A stretch of DNA of 64,000 nucleotides from Ruania halotolerans (GTDB taxonomy: Bacteria > Actinomycetota > Actinomycetes > Actinomycetales > Beutenbergiaceae), in assembly GCF_021049285.1 (NCBI RefSeq), contig NZ_CP088017.1, positions 1,313,380 to 1,377,379 on the forward strand. The letters are read 5' to 3'. The notes under the pieces are model-generated. The model saw only the letters and a list, made by a program, of their open reading frames with translations, ran no database searches and was not told where the DNA came from. A program made the position numbers and the translations under genes. Of the stretch, positions 8,305 through 17,337 are shown one piece after another (the first letter of the stretch is position 1; the number at the start of each line of letters is the position of its first letter).

Positions 8305-8338
8305 TTGCACCCGATGAGATCAAGTGATTAGATCACTC
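8305..8338 (+). promoter_or_regulatory. Predicted gntR promoter with overlapping operator; leaderless start
   Basis: TTGCAC (8305-8310) is 17 bases from TTAGAT (8328-8333), which is 6 bases before the ATG at 8340. The 17-bp pseudo-palindrome 8322-8338 (core AGTGAT-tag-ATCACT is a perfect inversion) covers the -10 and start point, the layout of an autorepressed leaderless gene. It matches the site at 6995-7011. Confidence 0.65.
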
Positions 8339-8339
8339 T

Positions 8340-9035
8340 ATGTCTTCCGTTCCGTCGTTGCGACGCAACCTCTCCGGTGACCTCGCTCAGGCCGTGGTCG
8401 CACTGCTCGAACAGGAGGGACTGCGCACCGGCGATGCACTGGAGTCACTGAAGGCGCTCGCCGCTCGCTTCGACGTCGCCGTCCCGACGATGCGCGAGGC
8501 GTTGCGCCGCCTCGAAGGCCTCGGGGTGGTGGACTTCCGGCACGGGTCGGGTATCTATGTGGGCGCCAATGCCGGACGGCGGGTACTCGCCAATCCGGTG
8601 CAGTCCCGTCCGGATGCTGACCAGCTTGTTGAACTCCTCGAGGCACGTCGGCAGATCGAGCCTTCGCTGGCCATGTTGGCCGCGCAGGTGCGCGACCCTG
8701 CCGGGATCGCCGTGATGGATCAGACCCTGAGCCGCGCGAAGGATCAGATCGTCTCCGGCGATGAGGAACTCTGGCTGACCAACATTGACTTCCACCGCGC
8801 CGTGGCGGCGGCCGGCGGAAATGGCGTGCTGGTGGAGATCCTCGATTCGATCGTGCTCATCCACGCCGAGGATCAACGAGAGATTCTCCGTCTGCACGGT
8901 GACGCTGACGACGACTATGCCGAGCACGCACACATCGCCGAGTGCGTGCGCCGCGGCGACCCCCTGGCGGCGCGAGACGCCGCATTTGCCCACCTCGACC
9001 ACGTGGTCGAAGTGATCCGGGCCCGGCGCCGCTGA
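8340..9035 (+). CDS. GntR-family transcriptional regulator (FadR/FCD type)
   Basis: A 231-residue repressor-type regulator. The N-terminal winged helix (residues about 12-78) contains 'SLKALAARFDVAVPTMREALRRLEGLGVVD' (in part), followed by the wing 'FRHGSGIYVG'. Residues about 95-225 are the all-helical FCD ligand domain, with His and Asp residues ('FHRAVAAAGG', 'HAHIAECV') in the metal-binding positions of the family. FCD regulators often respond to sugar acids or their metabolites, which fits the dehydratase gene nearby. No ribosome site is needed because the predicted -10 is 6 bases upstream of the ATG. It heads the ABC-importer/catabolic cluster and probably represses it, itself and the secreted DUF4185-type gene through the paired operators. 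Confidence 0.88.
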   Translation: MSSVPSLRRNLSGDLAQAVVALLEQEGLRTGDALESLKALAARFDVAVPTMREALRRLEGLGVVDFRHGSGIYVGANAGRRVLANPVQSRPDADQLVELLEARRQIEPSLAMLAAQVRDPAGIAVMDQTLSRAKDQIVSGDEELWLTNIDFHRAVAAAGGNGVLVEILDSIVLIHAEDQREILRLHGDADDDYAEHAHIAECVRRGDPLAARDAAFAHLDHVVEVIRARRR

Positions 9036-9059
9036 GCCCCAGCAGCTGTACTCACCCGA

Positions 9060-9077
9060 CCGGCGGACTCCCGCCGG
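9060..9077. other. Hairpin between gntR and the binding-protein gene
   Basis: Perfect 7-bp stem CCGGCGG/CCGCCGG with a 4-base loop. No T-run follows, so it is more likely an mRNA-stabilising or attenuating structure that lets the binding protein be made in excess over the regulator than a full terminator. Confidence 0.5.
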
Positions 9078-9113
9078 GCCGGAACTGTTCCTTCAACACG
9101 AAGAGGTGTCCCG

Positions 9114-10373
9114 ATGAGAACCAAGCTTGCCCTCGCCACTGCGGCGTTGACCGGAGCTGCCCTCGCTCTCACTGCCTGCTCCGGCGACGGCGGCAGTGCA
9201 GGTGGAGACAGTGAGAGCACCACGATCGGCTTCTTCACCAACAAGGCCGCGTGGGAACCGTCATTCGACGATATGAACACGGCCTCCGAGGACGACGGGT
9301 TCACGTTGGACTTCACCGGGTACTCCGATCAGGCGGCGTATGACGCCTTCGTCAAGCAGGCCTTCCGCACGAACGAGAAGCCCGATCTATTCACCTGGCA
9401 GACCGGGCCCTCTCTCGGCGAGATCGTGGAGGCCGGCATGGTCGCCCCGACGACCGAGATCTGGGAACAGGCGATCGCGGACGGCGACGTCGAGGAAGGC
9501 CTCGCCGCCGACTACACCTTCGACGGTGAGCAGTACTGCGTGCCCCTGAACCACGTCTACTGGGTGATGTACTACAACAAGGACATCTACGCCGAGTACG
9601 ACCTCGAGGTGCCGACCACCTGGGACCAGCTGATGGGCAACGCTCAGGTCCTGGTGGATAACGGTGTGGTCCCGTTCCACCAGATGAACATCATCTTCGA
9701 GTTCGTGTGGTTCCAGGCGATCCTGCTCGGCCTCGACCCCCAGGCCTATGACGGCCTCGCGGACGGTTCCACGAGCTACACGGACCCGAGCGTGGTGGAG
9801 GCCATGACCATCTGGCACGACATGCAATCGGACGGGTACTTCGTGGATCCGGGCGTGACGACCGATCCGCAGACCCAGCTGCAGACCGGTGAGGTGGCGA
9901 TGATGTACTTCGGGACCTTCTTGACCGGCCAGCTCGGCGACATCGACATGGTCTCCAACGAGGACTACGGGATCTTCCCGATGCCGAACGTCAACCCAGA
10001 GCTCGAGGAGCGCCAGGTCGTCGTCGAGACGGGACCACTGTGTGTGGGAGCGGGCAGCGCCAACGAGGACGCTGCTCTGGAGTACAGCGCCTGGTGGATG
10101 GGGGACGAGGCCCAGTCCGCCTGGGCCGAGTCCCGCGGTGACCTCTCCTTCAACCCCGACGCGACGGTCGCCGATCCGGCACTCGCGGAGATCACTGCCG
10201 AGGTCTCCGGCGAGGGCAACTCGATCCACACCCGGTACCTCGAGGCCACGCCCGTCCCCATCTACACGGTCGCAGCCGAGGAGTTCGGTGCCTTTGTCAC
10301 CAACAATGACGACCCGATGGGGCACTTGGAGGCGATCCAGGCCGAGGCAGATGCCTACTGGGACGAGCAGTGA
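9114..10373 (+). CDS. ABC transporter sugar-binding lipoprotein (CUT1 type)
   Basis: A 419-residue extracellular solute-binding lipoprotein. The signal ends in lipobox 'LTAC' with Cys22 as the lipidated residue, followed by a Gly/Ser linker. The mature sequence is a type-2 periplasmic-binding fold of the family that binds oligosaccharides ('TNKAAWEPSF', 'PDLFTWQTGPSLGEIVEAG', 'YCVPLNHVYWVMYYNKDIY'). Aromatic residues abound, as in carbohydrate pockets. It is followed by two permease genes, with a GTGA overlap at its stop, so all three form one transcript. The ligand cannot be told; the downstream enzymes point to an acetylated or acidic oligosaccharide (inference). Confidence 0.92.
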   Translation: MRTKLALATAALTGAALALTACSGDGGSAGGDSESTTIGFFTNKAAWEPSFDDMNTASEDDGFTLDFTGYSDQAAYDAFVKQAFRTNEKPDLFTWQTGPSLGEIVEAGMVAPTTEIWEQAIADGDVEEGLAADYTFDGEQYCVPLNHVYWVMYYNKDIYAEYDLEVPTTWDQLMGNAQVLVDNGVVPFHQMNIIFEFVWFQAILLGLDPQAYDGLADGSTSYTDPSVVEAMTIWHDMQSDGYFVDPGVTTDPQTQLQTGEVAMMYFGTFLTGQLGDIDMVSNEDYGIFPMPNVNPELEERQVVVETGPLCVGAGSANEDAALEYSAWWMGDEAQSAWAESRGDLSFNPDATVADPALAEITAEVSGEGNSIHTRYLEATPVPIYTVAAEEFGAFVTNNDDPMGHLEAIQAEADAYWDEQ

Positions 10374-11290
10374 CACTCCCCACTCCCCGGCAGGCCGATC
10401 TGCTCCCGGCGGCACGGCCGACCCGGAACCAGTACTGGCTTTCCAGTGCCGGCTTCGTGGCACCGGCCGTGCTGCTGGTGGCCGTGGTCCTCTACCTGCC
10501 GTTCATCTGGACCACCTGGATCAGCTTCACCGAGTACAACGGTCTCGGTGACCCGGTCTGGGTGGGTCTGGAGAACTACCGGGAGATGTTCGCCGATCCC
10601 GAGTTCCTCACCTCGATCAGGAACACCCTCTTCTGGGTGGTCGGCACGATCGCGCTTCCCGTGGGCCTGGGCCTGCTCATCGCCACGCTCAGCCACGGGA
10701 TGCCGAACGCCACCGTGTTCCGGCTTCCGTTCCTCATTCCGTACGCGGTCTCCGGAGTCGCGGTCGGAGTCATCTGGTCGTTCGTCCTGCAGACCAACGG
10801 AGCCCTCAGTCAGGCACTGGCATTCCTCGGGCTGCCGGGTTCGGAACTGCGTTGGTTGCTCGATGATCCGCTGAACACCTTCGTGATGATCGGAGCCGCC
10901 ACCTGGCAGGGGGCCGGTGTGAACGCGCTGCTGTTCGGGATCGGATTGCAGTCCATCCCGAAGGAGCCGATCGAGGCGGCCCGCGTGGACGGTGCGAGCG
11001 GATTCACGCTGTTCCGCACGATGACCTGGCCGATGCTCGCGCCGTTGACCACGGTGGTGGTGGGCCTGGCGATCGTCGGCAGCTTGAAGACCTTCGACGT
11101 CATTTGGGGCATGACGAAAGGTGGTCCGGGCAGGGTCTCGGAGACCCTCGCGCTGACCATGTTCAAGGAGACCTTCGTGAACAACGCCTACGGTCTCGGC
11201 GCCGCCGTCGCCCTATTCCTCACCGTGGTGACCGTGCTGGCCTCGATCATCTACCTGCGCCGTCAGCTCGCTGACTCGCGGTCGATCTGA
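10370..11290 (+). CDS. Sugar ABC transporter permease, MalF-like
   Basis: This 306-residue inner-membrane protein has six predicted transmembrane helices, the first at about residues 24-47 ('SAGFVAPAVLLVAVVLYLPFIW' region). The cytoplasmic EAA loop reads 'EAARVDGASGFTLFRTMTWPML', here split by the usual EAA-x3-G spacing that docks the ATPase. The GTG start overlaps the binding-protein stop in a GTGA. It pairs with the next permease to form the CUT1 channel. No ATPase gene is present in the locus, so a shared MsmK/UgpC-type ATPase from elsewhere is expected, as is common in actinobacteria. Confidence 0.92.
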   Translation: MTLPTPRQADLLPAARPTRNQYWLSSAGFVAPAVLLVAVVLYLPFIWTTWISFTEYNGLGDPVWVGLENYREMFADPEFLTSIRNTLFWVVGTIALPVGLGLLIATLSHGMPNATVFRLPFLIPYAVSGVAVGVIWSFVLQTNGALSQALAFLGLPGSELRWLLDDPLNTFVMIGAATWQGAGVNALLFGIGLQSIPKEPIEAARVDGASGFTLFRTMTWPMLAPLTTVVVGLAIVGSLKTFDVIWGMTKGGPGRVSETLALTMFKETFVNNAYGLGAAVALFLTVVTVLASIIYLRRQLADSRSI

Positions 11291-11300
11291 GGAGGTGGAC

Positions 11301-12110
11301 ATGCTCATCCGACGCATCGTGCTTGGCGCACTAGGCCTGCTCTGGCTGGTGCCGGTGTACCTGCTGCTCGCGAACGCTTCCAAACTGCCTGCCGAGTTCG
11401 GCGACTACGGTCTCTGGGAACCCGGCACGGTGACCGGCCTCTGGGCCAACCTGGGCGAGGCATGGGATCGCGGGAAGCTCTCCGGTGGTCTGCTCTCCAC
11501 CGCGGTCTACGCACTCGTCTCGCCGTTGATCGCGGTGGTGGTTGGCGCAGCGGCCGGGTTCTCCATCGTCGCGCTGCGGCTGCGGCATGGGTTCGCCTGG
11601 TTCGTGGTGATCTTCGCCAGTTCGATCTTCCCGCTGCAGATGATCCTGATGCCGCTGTTCGTGGGATATGCCGAGACGGGGTTGTTCAACACCAGGCTCG
11701 GGATGATCCTGGTGTACACCGTGATCGCGGTGCCGTTCTCGGCGTTCGTGCTGCGCAACTTCTTCACCGGGATCGCTCACCAGGTGTTCGAGGCGGCTGT
11801 GGTGGACGGAGCATCCACGCGGCGCATCTTCGCCCAGATCTACATCCCGATGGCGATGCCGGCGCTCATCGCGGTCTTCATCCTGCAGGCGACCTTCATC
11901 TGGAACGATCTGCTGCTCGGCCTCACCCTCACCCAGTCCGCTGAGGTGCGCCCGATCGTCACGGCACTGTCGGCGTTGCAGAGCACCTACGGCGGTTCGG
12001 CCATGTCCACGGTGCTCGCGGGTGGTCTGCTGGTCTCACTGCCCACAGTGGTGCTGTTCCTCGCCACCCAACGGGTGTTCACCCGTGGCCTTTCGCTCGG
12101 CCAGTTCTAG
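11301..12110 (+). CDS. Sugar ABC transporter permease, MalG-like
   Basis: The second permease is 269 residues long with about six membrane helices. It carries the EAA loop 'EAAVVDGASTRRIFAQIYIP' and ends 'LFLATQRVFTRGLSLGQF', a common ending for MalG-type subunits ('G...G..KG' type). The ATG at 11301 follows GGAGG by 5 bases; the GTG at 11295 overlaps that ribosome site and is rejected. The stop TAG runs straight into GAGG, the ribosome site of the next gene, so expression with the dehydrogenase is coupled. Confidence 0.92.
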   Translation: MLIRRIVLGALGLLWLVPVYLLLANASKLPAEFGDYGLWEPGTVTGLWANLGEAWDRGKLSGGLLSTAVYALVSPLIAVVVGAAAGFSIVALRLRHGFAWFVVIFASSIFPLQMILMPLFVGYAETGLFNTRLGMILVYTVIAVPFSAFVLRNFFTGIAHQVFEAAVVDGASTRRIFAQIYIPMAMPALIAVFILQATFIWNDLLLGLTLTQSAEVRPIVTALSALQSTYGGSAMSTVLAGGLLVSLPTVVLFLATQRVFTRGLSLGQF

Positions 12111-12119
12111 GAGGTATTC

Positions 12120-12968
12120 GTGTCCGAATCAACGTCCGACGGCGGACCGCACCAGGCCGTGGTGGTCACCGGAGCCGCAGCCGGTATCGGTGCCGGTGCC
12201 GTGCGCCAGCAGGTGGCGCAGGACCGGCGCGTGTACGCCATCGACGTGGACGCTGACGGTCTGCGCGCGTTGGTCAACGAGGCACCTGAGCAGGTGGTGG
12301 CGGTCCCTGCGGACGTGGCGGACGAATCCGCCGTGGAGGCTGCGTTCGCCATGATCGCCGACGACGCAGCGCGGGCCGGGGTCGGTCTCGGGTCGCTGGT
12401 CTGTGCCGCGGGAGTCCAGACGTACGGCACAGTCGACGGCACCGATATGGCCACCTACGACAAAGTGATGGGCGTCAACGTGCGCGGTGCGTTCCTGGCC
12501 GCTCATTTCACGATTCCGCTGATCCGCGCGACCGGCCGGGGCGGCAGCATCGTGCTCGTTTCCTCAGTGCAGGCCTATGTGGCCCAGCGAGGAGTCGCCG
12601 CCTATGCCGCCACCAAGGGCGCGCTTCTCTCCCTGACCCGTGCGATGGCGGTGGACCACGCGGGCGAGAGGATCCGGGTGAACGCCGTCTGCCCCGGCTC
12701 CGTGGACACCCCGATGCTGCGCTGGGCGGCCGGCCTGCACATCGGCGGCGACGGACCACCAGATCCCGCAGCTGTGGACACCGTCGTGGCCGAATGGGGA
12801 CGTTCCCATCCGTTGGGCCGGGTGGCCAGCACCGACGAGGTCGCCGATGTGATCGGCTACCTGTTGAGTGAGCGTGCCTCCTTTGTGACGGGAGCAGACC
12901 TGAAGGTGGACGGCGGACTCACGGCGGGCAACGCCGTCGCGCTGCCGAACGAGGGGAGTGGGCAGTGA
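12120..12968 (+). CDS. SDR-family NAD(P)-dependent oxidoreductase
   Basis: This 282-residue classical short-chain dehydrogenase shows the cofactor motif '[11 protein letters not shown]' near residues 18-28 and the acidic 'IDVD' after beta-2, which favours NAD. The 'CAAGVQ' (NNAG-like) region, the catalytic Ser in 'SSVQAYV' and 'YAATK' give the Ser-Tyr-Lys set. Next to a lactonase and a sugar-acid dehydratase, the likely role is oxidation of an aldose to its lactone (a sugar 1-dehydrogenase), but a keto/hydroxy interconversion of a sugar acid is equally possible by fold. The GTG start sits right after AGGAGGT; the stop overlaps the dehydratase GTG by four bases. Confidence 0.88.
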   Translation: MSESTSDGGPHQAVVVTGAAAGIGAGAVRQQVAQDRRVYAIDVDADGLRALVNEAPEQVVAVPADVADESAVEAAFAMIADDAARAGVGLGSLVCAAGVQTYGTVDGTDMATYDKVMGVNVRGAFLAAHFTIPLIRATGRGGSIVLVSSVQAYVAQRGVAAYAATKGALLSLTRAMAVDHAGERIRVNAVCPGSVDTPMLRWAAGLHIGGDGPPDPAAVDTVVAEWGRSHPLGRVASTDEVADVIGYLLSERASFVTGADLKVDGGLTAGNAVALPNEGSGQ

Positions 12969-14248
12969 GCACCAGCGGACTGAGTATTGCGGCGATCCGG
13001 GCCACCACGGTGACCGTGCCGCTGGAGGCGCCGCTGCGGCACTCCAACGGCGCCCACTGGGGCCGCTTCGTGCGCACCATCGTGGAGGTGGAGGCCAGTA
13101 ACGGCCTGATCGGGCTCGGAGAGCTCGGCGGGGGAGGTCAGGGCGCCGAGGCGGCTGTGCACGCACTCACCCCCTACCTAGTGGGGCACGACCCGGCGAA
13201 CACCGAGGCGCTGCGGTTCATGATCGCCAACCCCACCGCGAGCCTGTACAACAACCGCACGCAACTGCTCGCCGCGGTCGAGTTCGCCTGTCTGGACCTG
13301 GTCGGTCAGCACGTCGGCCTACCGGTGCATGCGCTGCTCGGCGGGAAGGTGCGCGATGAGGTGGAGTTCGCCTCCTACCTGTTCTACCGCTACGCGGGCC
13401 CGGACGGGACCGGTGAGATCCGTACCGCTGATGACCTCGTTGCCGAGGCGCGCCACCTGAAGGACGCGTACGGATTCCGCGTGCACAAACTCAAGGGCGG
13501 GGTCTTCGCCACCGACCACGAGCTGGAGTGCTACGAGGCGCTCGCCGAGGCGATGGGGCCGACCGACCGGTTGCGCTACGACCCGAACGGTGCGCTCAGC
13601 GTGGAGGAATCGATCCGGTTCGCCCGCGCCATCGAGGATCTCCCGAACGACTACCTGGAGGATCCGGTCTACTCGATGACCGGGATGCGCCGGGTACGGG
13701 AGAACACCCCGATCCCGCTGGCCACGAACACGGTGGTGGTCAATGCCGAGCAGCTCGCAGCGAACGTGCTGCACCCGGCCGCCGACGTGATCTTGCTCGA
13801 CACCACCTTCTGGGGCGGGATCCGGCAGTGCCTGAAGGCCGGTGCCATCTGCGAAGCCTTCTCGCTCGGGGTGGCGGTGCATTCCTCCGGTGAGCTGGGC
13901 ATCCAGTTGGCCACGATGTTGCATCTGGGTGCTGCCCTTCCGAATCTGACCTTCGCTGCCGACGCGCACTACCACCACCTCACCGATGACGTTGTCGAAG
14001 GCGGCCTGCGCCCCTATGTGGACGGGAAGATGGCCGTGCCCACCGAACCCGGCCTCGGAGTGCGGCTGGACCGCGACAAGGTGGCCGAGTACGCCGAGCT
14101 GTACCGCGAGCTGGGCGGCTACCCCTATGACCGCGATCCCGGCCGGCCGGACTGGTACCCGCTGCTTCCGAATACGTCGTTCGCGGACCACACCGACGGC
14201 AGGTTGCCGGAGCCGCTCGCGGCCGAATACGCCCGACGGCGGCGCTGA
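12965..14248 (+). CDS. Enolase-superfamily sugar-acid dehydratase, glucarate-dehydratase-like
   Basis: At 427 residues it is the size of glucarate dehydratase. Catalytic positions are visible: the KxK pair Lys175/Lys177 in 'HKLKGG', metal ligands Asp206 ('YDPNGA'), Glu232 ('LEDPV') and Asn255 ('LATNTVV'), and the Asp279/His306 dyad ('DTTFWGG', 'VHSSGELG'). An Asn as third ligand is characteristic of the glucarate/galactarate dehydratase subgroup rather than mandelate racemase. The product would be a 2-keto-3-deoxy sugar acid. The true substrate may be a mono-acid such as an aldonate, because lactonase and dehydrogenase genes flank it. It is coupled at both ends by overlaps (GTGA; TGATG at the esterase). 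Confidence 0.88.
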   Translation: MSTSGLSIAAIRATTVTVPLEAPLRHSNGAHWGRFVRTIVEVEASNGLIGLGELGGGGQGAEAAVHALTPYLVGHDPANTEALRFMIANPTASLYNNRTQLLAAVEFACLDLVGQHVGLPVHALLGGKVRDEVEFASYLFYRYAGPDGTGEIRTADDLVAEARHLKDAYGFRVHKLKGGVFATDHELECYEALAEAMGPTDRLRYDPNGALSVEESIRFARAIEDLPNDYLEDPVYSMTGMRRVRENTPIPLATNTVVVNAEQLAANVLHPAADVILLDTTFWGGIRQCLKAGAICEAFSLGVAVHSSGELGIQLATMLHLGAALPNLTFAADAHYHHLTDDVVEGGLRPYVDGKMAVPTEPGLGVRLDRDKVAEYAELYRELGGYPYDRDPGRPDWYPLLPNTSFADHTDGRLPEPLAAEYARRRR

Positions 14249-15219
14249 TGCCCCGGTTCGACCTCCCGCTGGAGGAGCTACGCACCTATCGCAACCCCCG
14301 CCCCGTGCCATCGGGACTGGCCGCGTACTGGGAGCGCACCCTCGACGAGGCCCGCGGCGCCGCGACATCTGGGGTGCGTTGCGTCCCGGCCGAGACCGGG
14401 CTCGTCACCGTGGACGCCTACGACGTGACCTTCCCAGGTTTTGGCGGAGATGAGATCAAGGCGTGGTGGCTCCTGCCGCGCGGCGCCACGTCCGAGCTGC
14501 CCGTGGTGATCGAACTGCTCGGCTATGGCGGTGGCAGGGGCCGCGTGCATGAACGCCTGCATTGGGCCTCGCACGGCTTCGCCCAGCTTGTGGTGGACAG
14601 TCGCGGGCAGGGAAGCATCTGGAACGCCGGTGCCACACCTGATCCCCATGGCTCCGGTCCGGCCGGACCCGGGATGCTCACCCGGGGTGTGGACCACCCC
14701 GACCACCTGTACTACCGGCGGCTGATCACCGACGTCGTCCGTGCCGTGGACGCCGTCGGGCACCTGCCGGGTGCGGATCCTCGGCGAGTGGCCACCGTCG
14801 GGCACAGCCAGGGTGGCGCGCTCGCCCTGGCGGCCGCGGCGCTGCACTCAGGCGTGGCCGCGACGGCGGCCCGCGCACCGTTCCTGTGCGGGATCGCCCG
14901 GGCCGTCGAGCTGACCGATGCCCCGCCGTACGGCGAGCTGGCCGGATACCTCGCGGTGCACCGGACCCAGGCCGAGAACGTCCTCGCCGTGCTCGATCAC
15001 GTGGACGTCTCGCACCTGGCACCCCAGATCGCCTGCCCCACCTGGATCTCGGTGGGACTGACCGACGTGACCTGTCCGCCGTCGGGAATCTTCGGTGCCA
15101 TCAACGCCATGCCGCGACGCCCTGAACAGGTGCGGGTGTGGCCGTGGAACGGCCACGAGGCCGGCGGGCCCGACGACGATGCGCACCTGGCCGACTGGCT
15201 CACCGACACCCTGACCTGA
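14248..15219 (+). CDS. Acetylxylan-esterase-like alpha/beta hydrolase (CE7/AXE1 family)
   Basis: A 323-residue esterase of the AXE1/cephalosporin-C-deacetylase family. The triad is visible: Ser187 in 'GHSQGG', Asp273 in 'GLTDVTCPPS' and His303 in 'NGHEAGG'. The N-terminal 'FDLPLEELRTYRNP' and 'YWERTLDEAR' are family signatures. There is no signal peptide, as is normal for CE7, so it removes acetyl groups from small imported oligosaccharides in the cytoplasm. It shares a one-base overlap with the dehydratase gene and lies 3 bases before the glycosidase-like gene, so deacetylation probably prepares the substrate for that enzyme. Confidence 0.9.
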   Translation: MPRFDLPLEELRTYRNPRPVPSGLAAYWERTLDEARGAATSGVRCVPAETGLVTVDAYDVTFPGFGGDEIKAWWLLPRGATSELPVVIELLGYGGGRGRVHERLHWASHGFAQLVVDSRGQGSIWNAGATPDPHGSGPAGPGMLTRGVDHPDHLYYRRLITDVVRAVDAVGHLPGADPRRVATVGHSQGGALALAAAALHSGVAATAARAPFLCGIARAVELTDAPPYGELAGYLAVHRTQAENVLAVLDHVDVSHLAPQIACPTWISVGLTDVTCPPSGIFGAINAMPRRPEQVRVWPWNGHEAGGPDDDAHLADWLTDTLT

Positions 15220-15222
15220 GAG

Positions 15223-17337
15223 ATGCGAGAACCGATGAACCCCCTCATCCCGACCTGCGCCGACCTCGCCTCGGACGAGGTGACCGATGCCTTCGACGAC
15301 ATGGTCAACCCGCCCGGTCTGACGAACCACTGGGCGACAGCTCAGGTCGATCACGACGTGCTCGCCGTCCGGAGCCTGAACGTGCCACCGGTCTCCCAGG
15401 GCGATTCGATCTCCGGCCAGCTCTACCTCGGAGGGCGGCTGGCCCGCTCCTACGGCCAGCCCGTGCACACCCGGTGGCGGCCGGACCGGGTGGACCGGCG
15501 CACCACCATCGACGGGTGGGACCTGCGCACGGAGACGGTGTGCCCGCCCGGAGAACCCGGCGTCCTGGTACGCCTGAGCGTCACCAACACCGAAGGGCCG
15601 CGCACCCTGCGCCTCGGCGTGTGGTTGACGTCCACGGTGACCCGGTCGCCGCAGGCGTGGCTGGCCGCCGAGCCCCCGCAGGCAGAGAACACCCTGACCC
15701 GCGAGGGGATCCGGGTGACCGGGACCGACCAGCGCGCCTGGTCCGTCCAGGACCTGCACCCACCGGCCGGGGCTACAGCGCTGCCCGGTTCTGCGCGCGT
15801 GGTCGAGGCCGAGGTCGAGGTCGGTGCGGGGGAGACCTGCACATGGACGTATCTGCACGCCGTGGCCGGCTCGGCCGAGGAAGCGACGGCAGCAGCGGAC
15901 CGGATCGGCGGTGTGGCCCCGACCGCAGTGGCCGCCAGTGAGGAGACGTGGAACCGCTCGTTGGCCGCCCTGTTCGACCCCGACGACCCAGAGTTCGCCG
16001 GCAGCCTGCCGGTGCTGGACACCAGCGACACGAACCTGCGCACGCTCTACTGGTGGGGCGCCGTCGGGGTGCTCTGGTTCCGCCGGGACAACCCGGCCTC
16101 GGTGCACGGGCGCACCTACGACACCCTGATGCCGCGGTACTGGCAGACCACCACCTTCATCTGGGATTACGCCCTCTCTTCGCACGTGCATGCCCAACTC
16201 GAACCGGCGGTGATGCGCCGGCAGATCGCTCACTGGGTGGGCCTGGACATCACCCAGCACTTCGGCACGGAATGGCTCACCGGCGGGCCGGTCGGCTACT
16301 GGTACTCGGTGAATCACTACGCGATGACCCGCCTGGTGCGCGACTACATCGCCTTCACCGGCGACTGGGCGTTCCTCGCCGAGGAGCTCACCACCCCCGA
16401 CGGCGTCACGCGTCCGCTGCGCGAGCACCTGCGTGCCTGGGCGCGGCACTGGCACAGCCTGCGGTCGGAAAGCGGGCTGGCCGACTATGGCGAGATCGAC
16501 AATCTGCTCGAGTGTGTCTCCTCCTACGTGCACGAAGTGGCGAGTCTGAACGCGGCGAACGTGTGGTGCCTGCGCATCGCGGCCCGGTTCGCCGAGCTGG
16601 ACGGTGAGGCGAGTGAGGCCGCGGACCTGCGCGCCGAGGCCGAGGAGCTGGTGAGGCTCGTCCGGGAGCTCTACATCCCGGGGGCGGGCCACTTCTATGC
16701 CCGCCAGCCCGACGGCACCCTGGTCCCCACCAAGCACTGCTACGACTTCGCCACCGTCGGCACCACCATCGCCGAGGACCTCCCGGTCGAGGTGCGCGAG
16801 GAGATGGTGCGCTTCTTCGACTCCGAACTACGGACGCCGTCGTGGATGCGGGCGCTCTCCGCCCATGATCCCGATGCCGGGTACTCGCTGCGTGCCGACC
16901 ACCAGTGGAATGGGGCCTACCCGGCCTGGCCGCCGGACTCGGCGCGGGCCGCGATCGCGCTCGGGCACCCCGAGGTGGTCGCGGAGTGGCTGCCCGGTCT
17001 GGCGCGGACGGCCAACCAGGGACCGCCCGGGCAGGCGCACTTCGTGGAGGAGGCCGCGCAGCCGGTGAACGGGGGAGCGCGCAAGACCCCGCCACAGTTC
17101 CCGTACCTGATCGACTGGTCCTGCTCCTCGGCAGGGTCGTTCGTGGAGCTGGTGATCAGCGGGATCTTCGGCGTGGACGTGGGCCTCGACGGTACCGTCA
17201 CCGCCGACGGGTGGGTCGGCCGGCTCGACCCGGATGCGACGTTGCGCGGTCTGCGGGTGGGCGGCCAGTGTTATGACATCACAGGCGGCCAGGTGGTCCG
17301 CTCTACCGACGACCAGAAGGACGACACACCCTCATGA
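15223..17337 (+). CDS. Six-hairpin (alpha/alpha6 barrel) glycosidase-like protein
   Basis: A 704-residue protein without a signal peptide. An N-terminal beta-sandwich (about 1-240) precedes a helical barrel with Trp-rich motifs: 'TLYWWGAVGVLWFRR', 'FIWDYALSSHVHAQLEP', 'YWYSVNHYAM', and 'DHQWNGAYPAWPPDSARAA', a layout seen in GH37/GH63-like and related six-hairpin enzymes. Candidate acids are the Asp in 'IWDY' and 'DYGEIDNLLE'. I cannot place it in a numbered family, so the linkage it cuts is unknown. ATG 15223 and ATG 15235 are both possible; the latter has GCGAGA five bases upstream. It is coupled to the DUF4432 gene by overlap. Confidence 0.72.
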   Translation: MREPMNPLIPTCADLASDEVTDAFDDMVNPPGLTNHWATAQVDHDVLAVRSLNVPPVSQGDSISGQLYLGGRLARSYGQPVHTRWRPDRVDRRTTIDGWDLRTETVCPPGEPGVLVRLSVTNTEGPRTLRLGVWLTSTVTRSPQAWLAAEPPQAENTLTREGIRVTGTDQRAWSVQDLHPPAGATALPGSARVVEAEVEVGAGETCTWTYLHAVAGSAEEATAAADRIGGVAPTAVAASEETWNRSLAALFDPDDPEFAGSLPVLDTSDTNLRTLYWWGAVGVLWFRRDNPASVHGRTYDTLMPRYWQTTTFIWDYALSSHVHAQLEPAVMRRQIAHWVGLDITQHFGTEWLTGGPVGYWYSVNHYAMTRLVRDYIAFTGDWAFLAEELTTPDGVTRPLREHLRAWARHWHSLRSESGLADYGEIDNLLECVSSYVHEVASLNAANVWCLRIAARFAELDGEASEAADLRAEAEELVRLVRELYIPGAGHFYARQPDGTLVPTKHCYDFATVGTTIAEDLPVEVREEMVRFFDSELRTPSWMRALSAHDPDAGYSLRADHQWNGAYPAWPPDSARAAIALGHPEVVAEWLPGLARTANQGPPGQAHFVEEAAQPVNGGARKTPPQFPYLIDWSCSSAGSFVELVISGIFGVDVGLDGTVTADGWVGRLDPDATLRGLRVGGQCYDITGGQVVRSTDDQKDDTPS

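Noticed and set aside
9060-9077. Intrinsic terminator after gntR
   Set aside because: Only a 7-bp stem and no T-run; kept as a hairpin of uncertain role rather than a terminator.
14848-16737. A 629-codon open frame on the minus strand
   Set aside because: It is the mirror of GC-rich third positions of the esterase and glycosidase-like genes; product is low-complexity His/Arg/Gly/Val without any domain.
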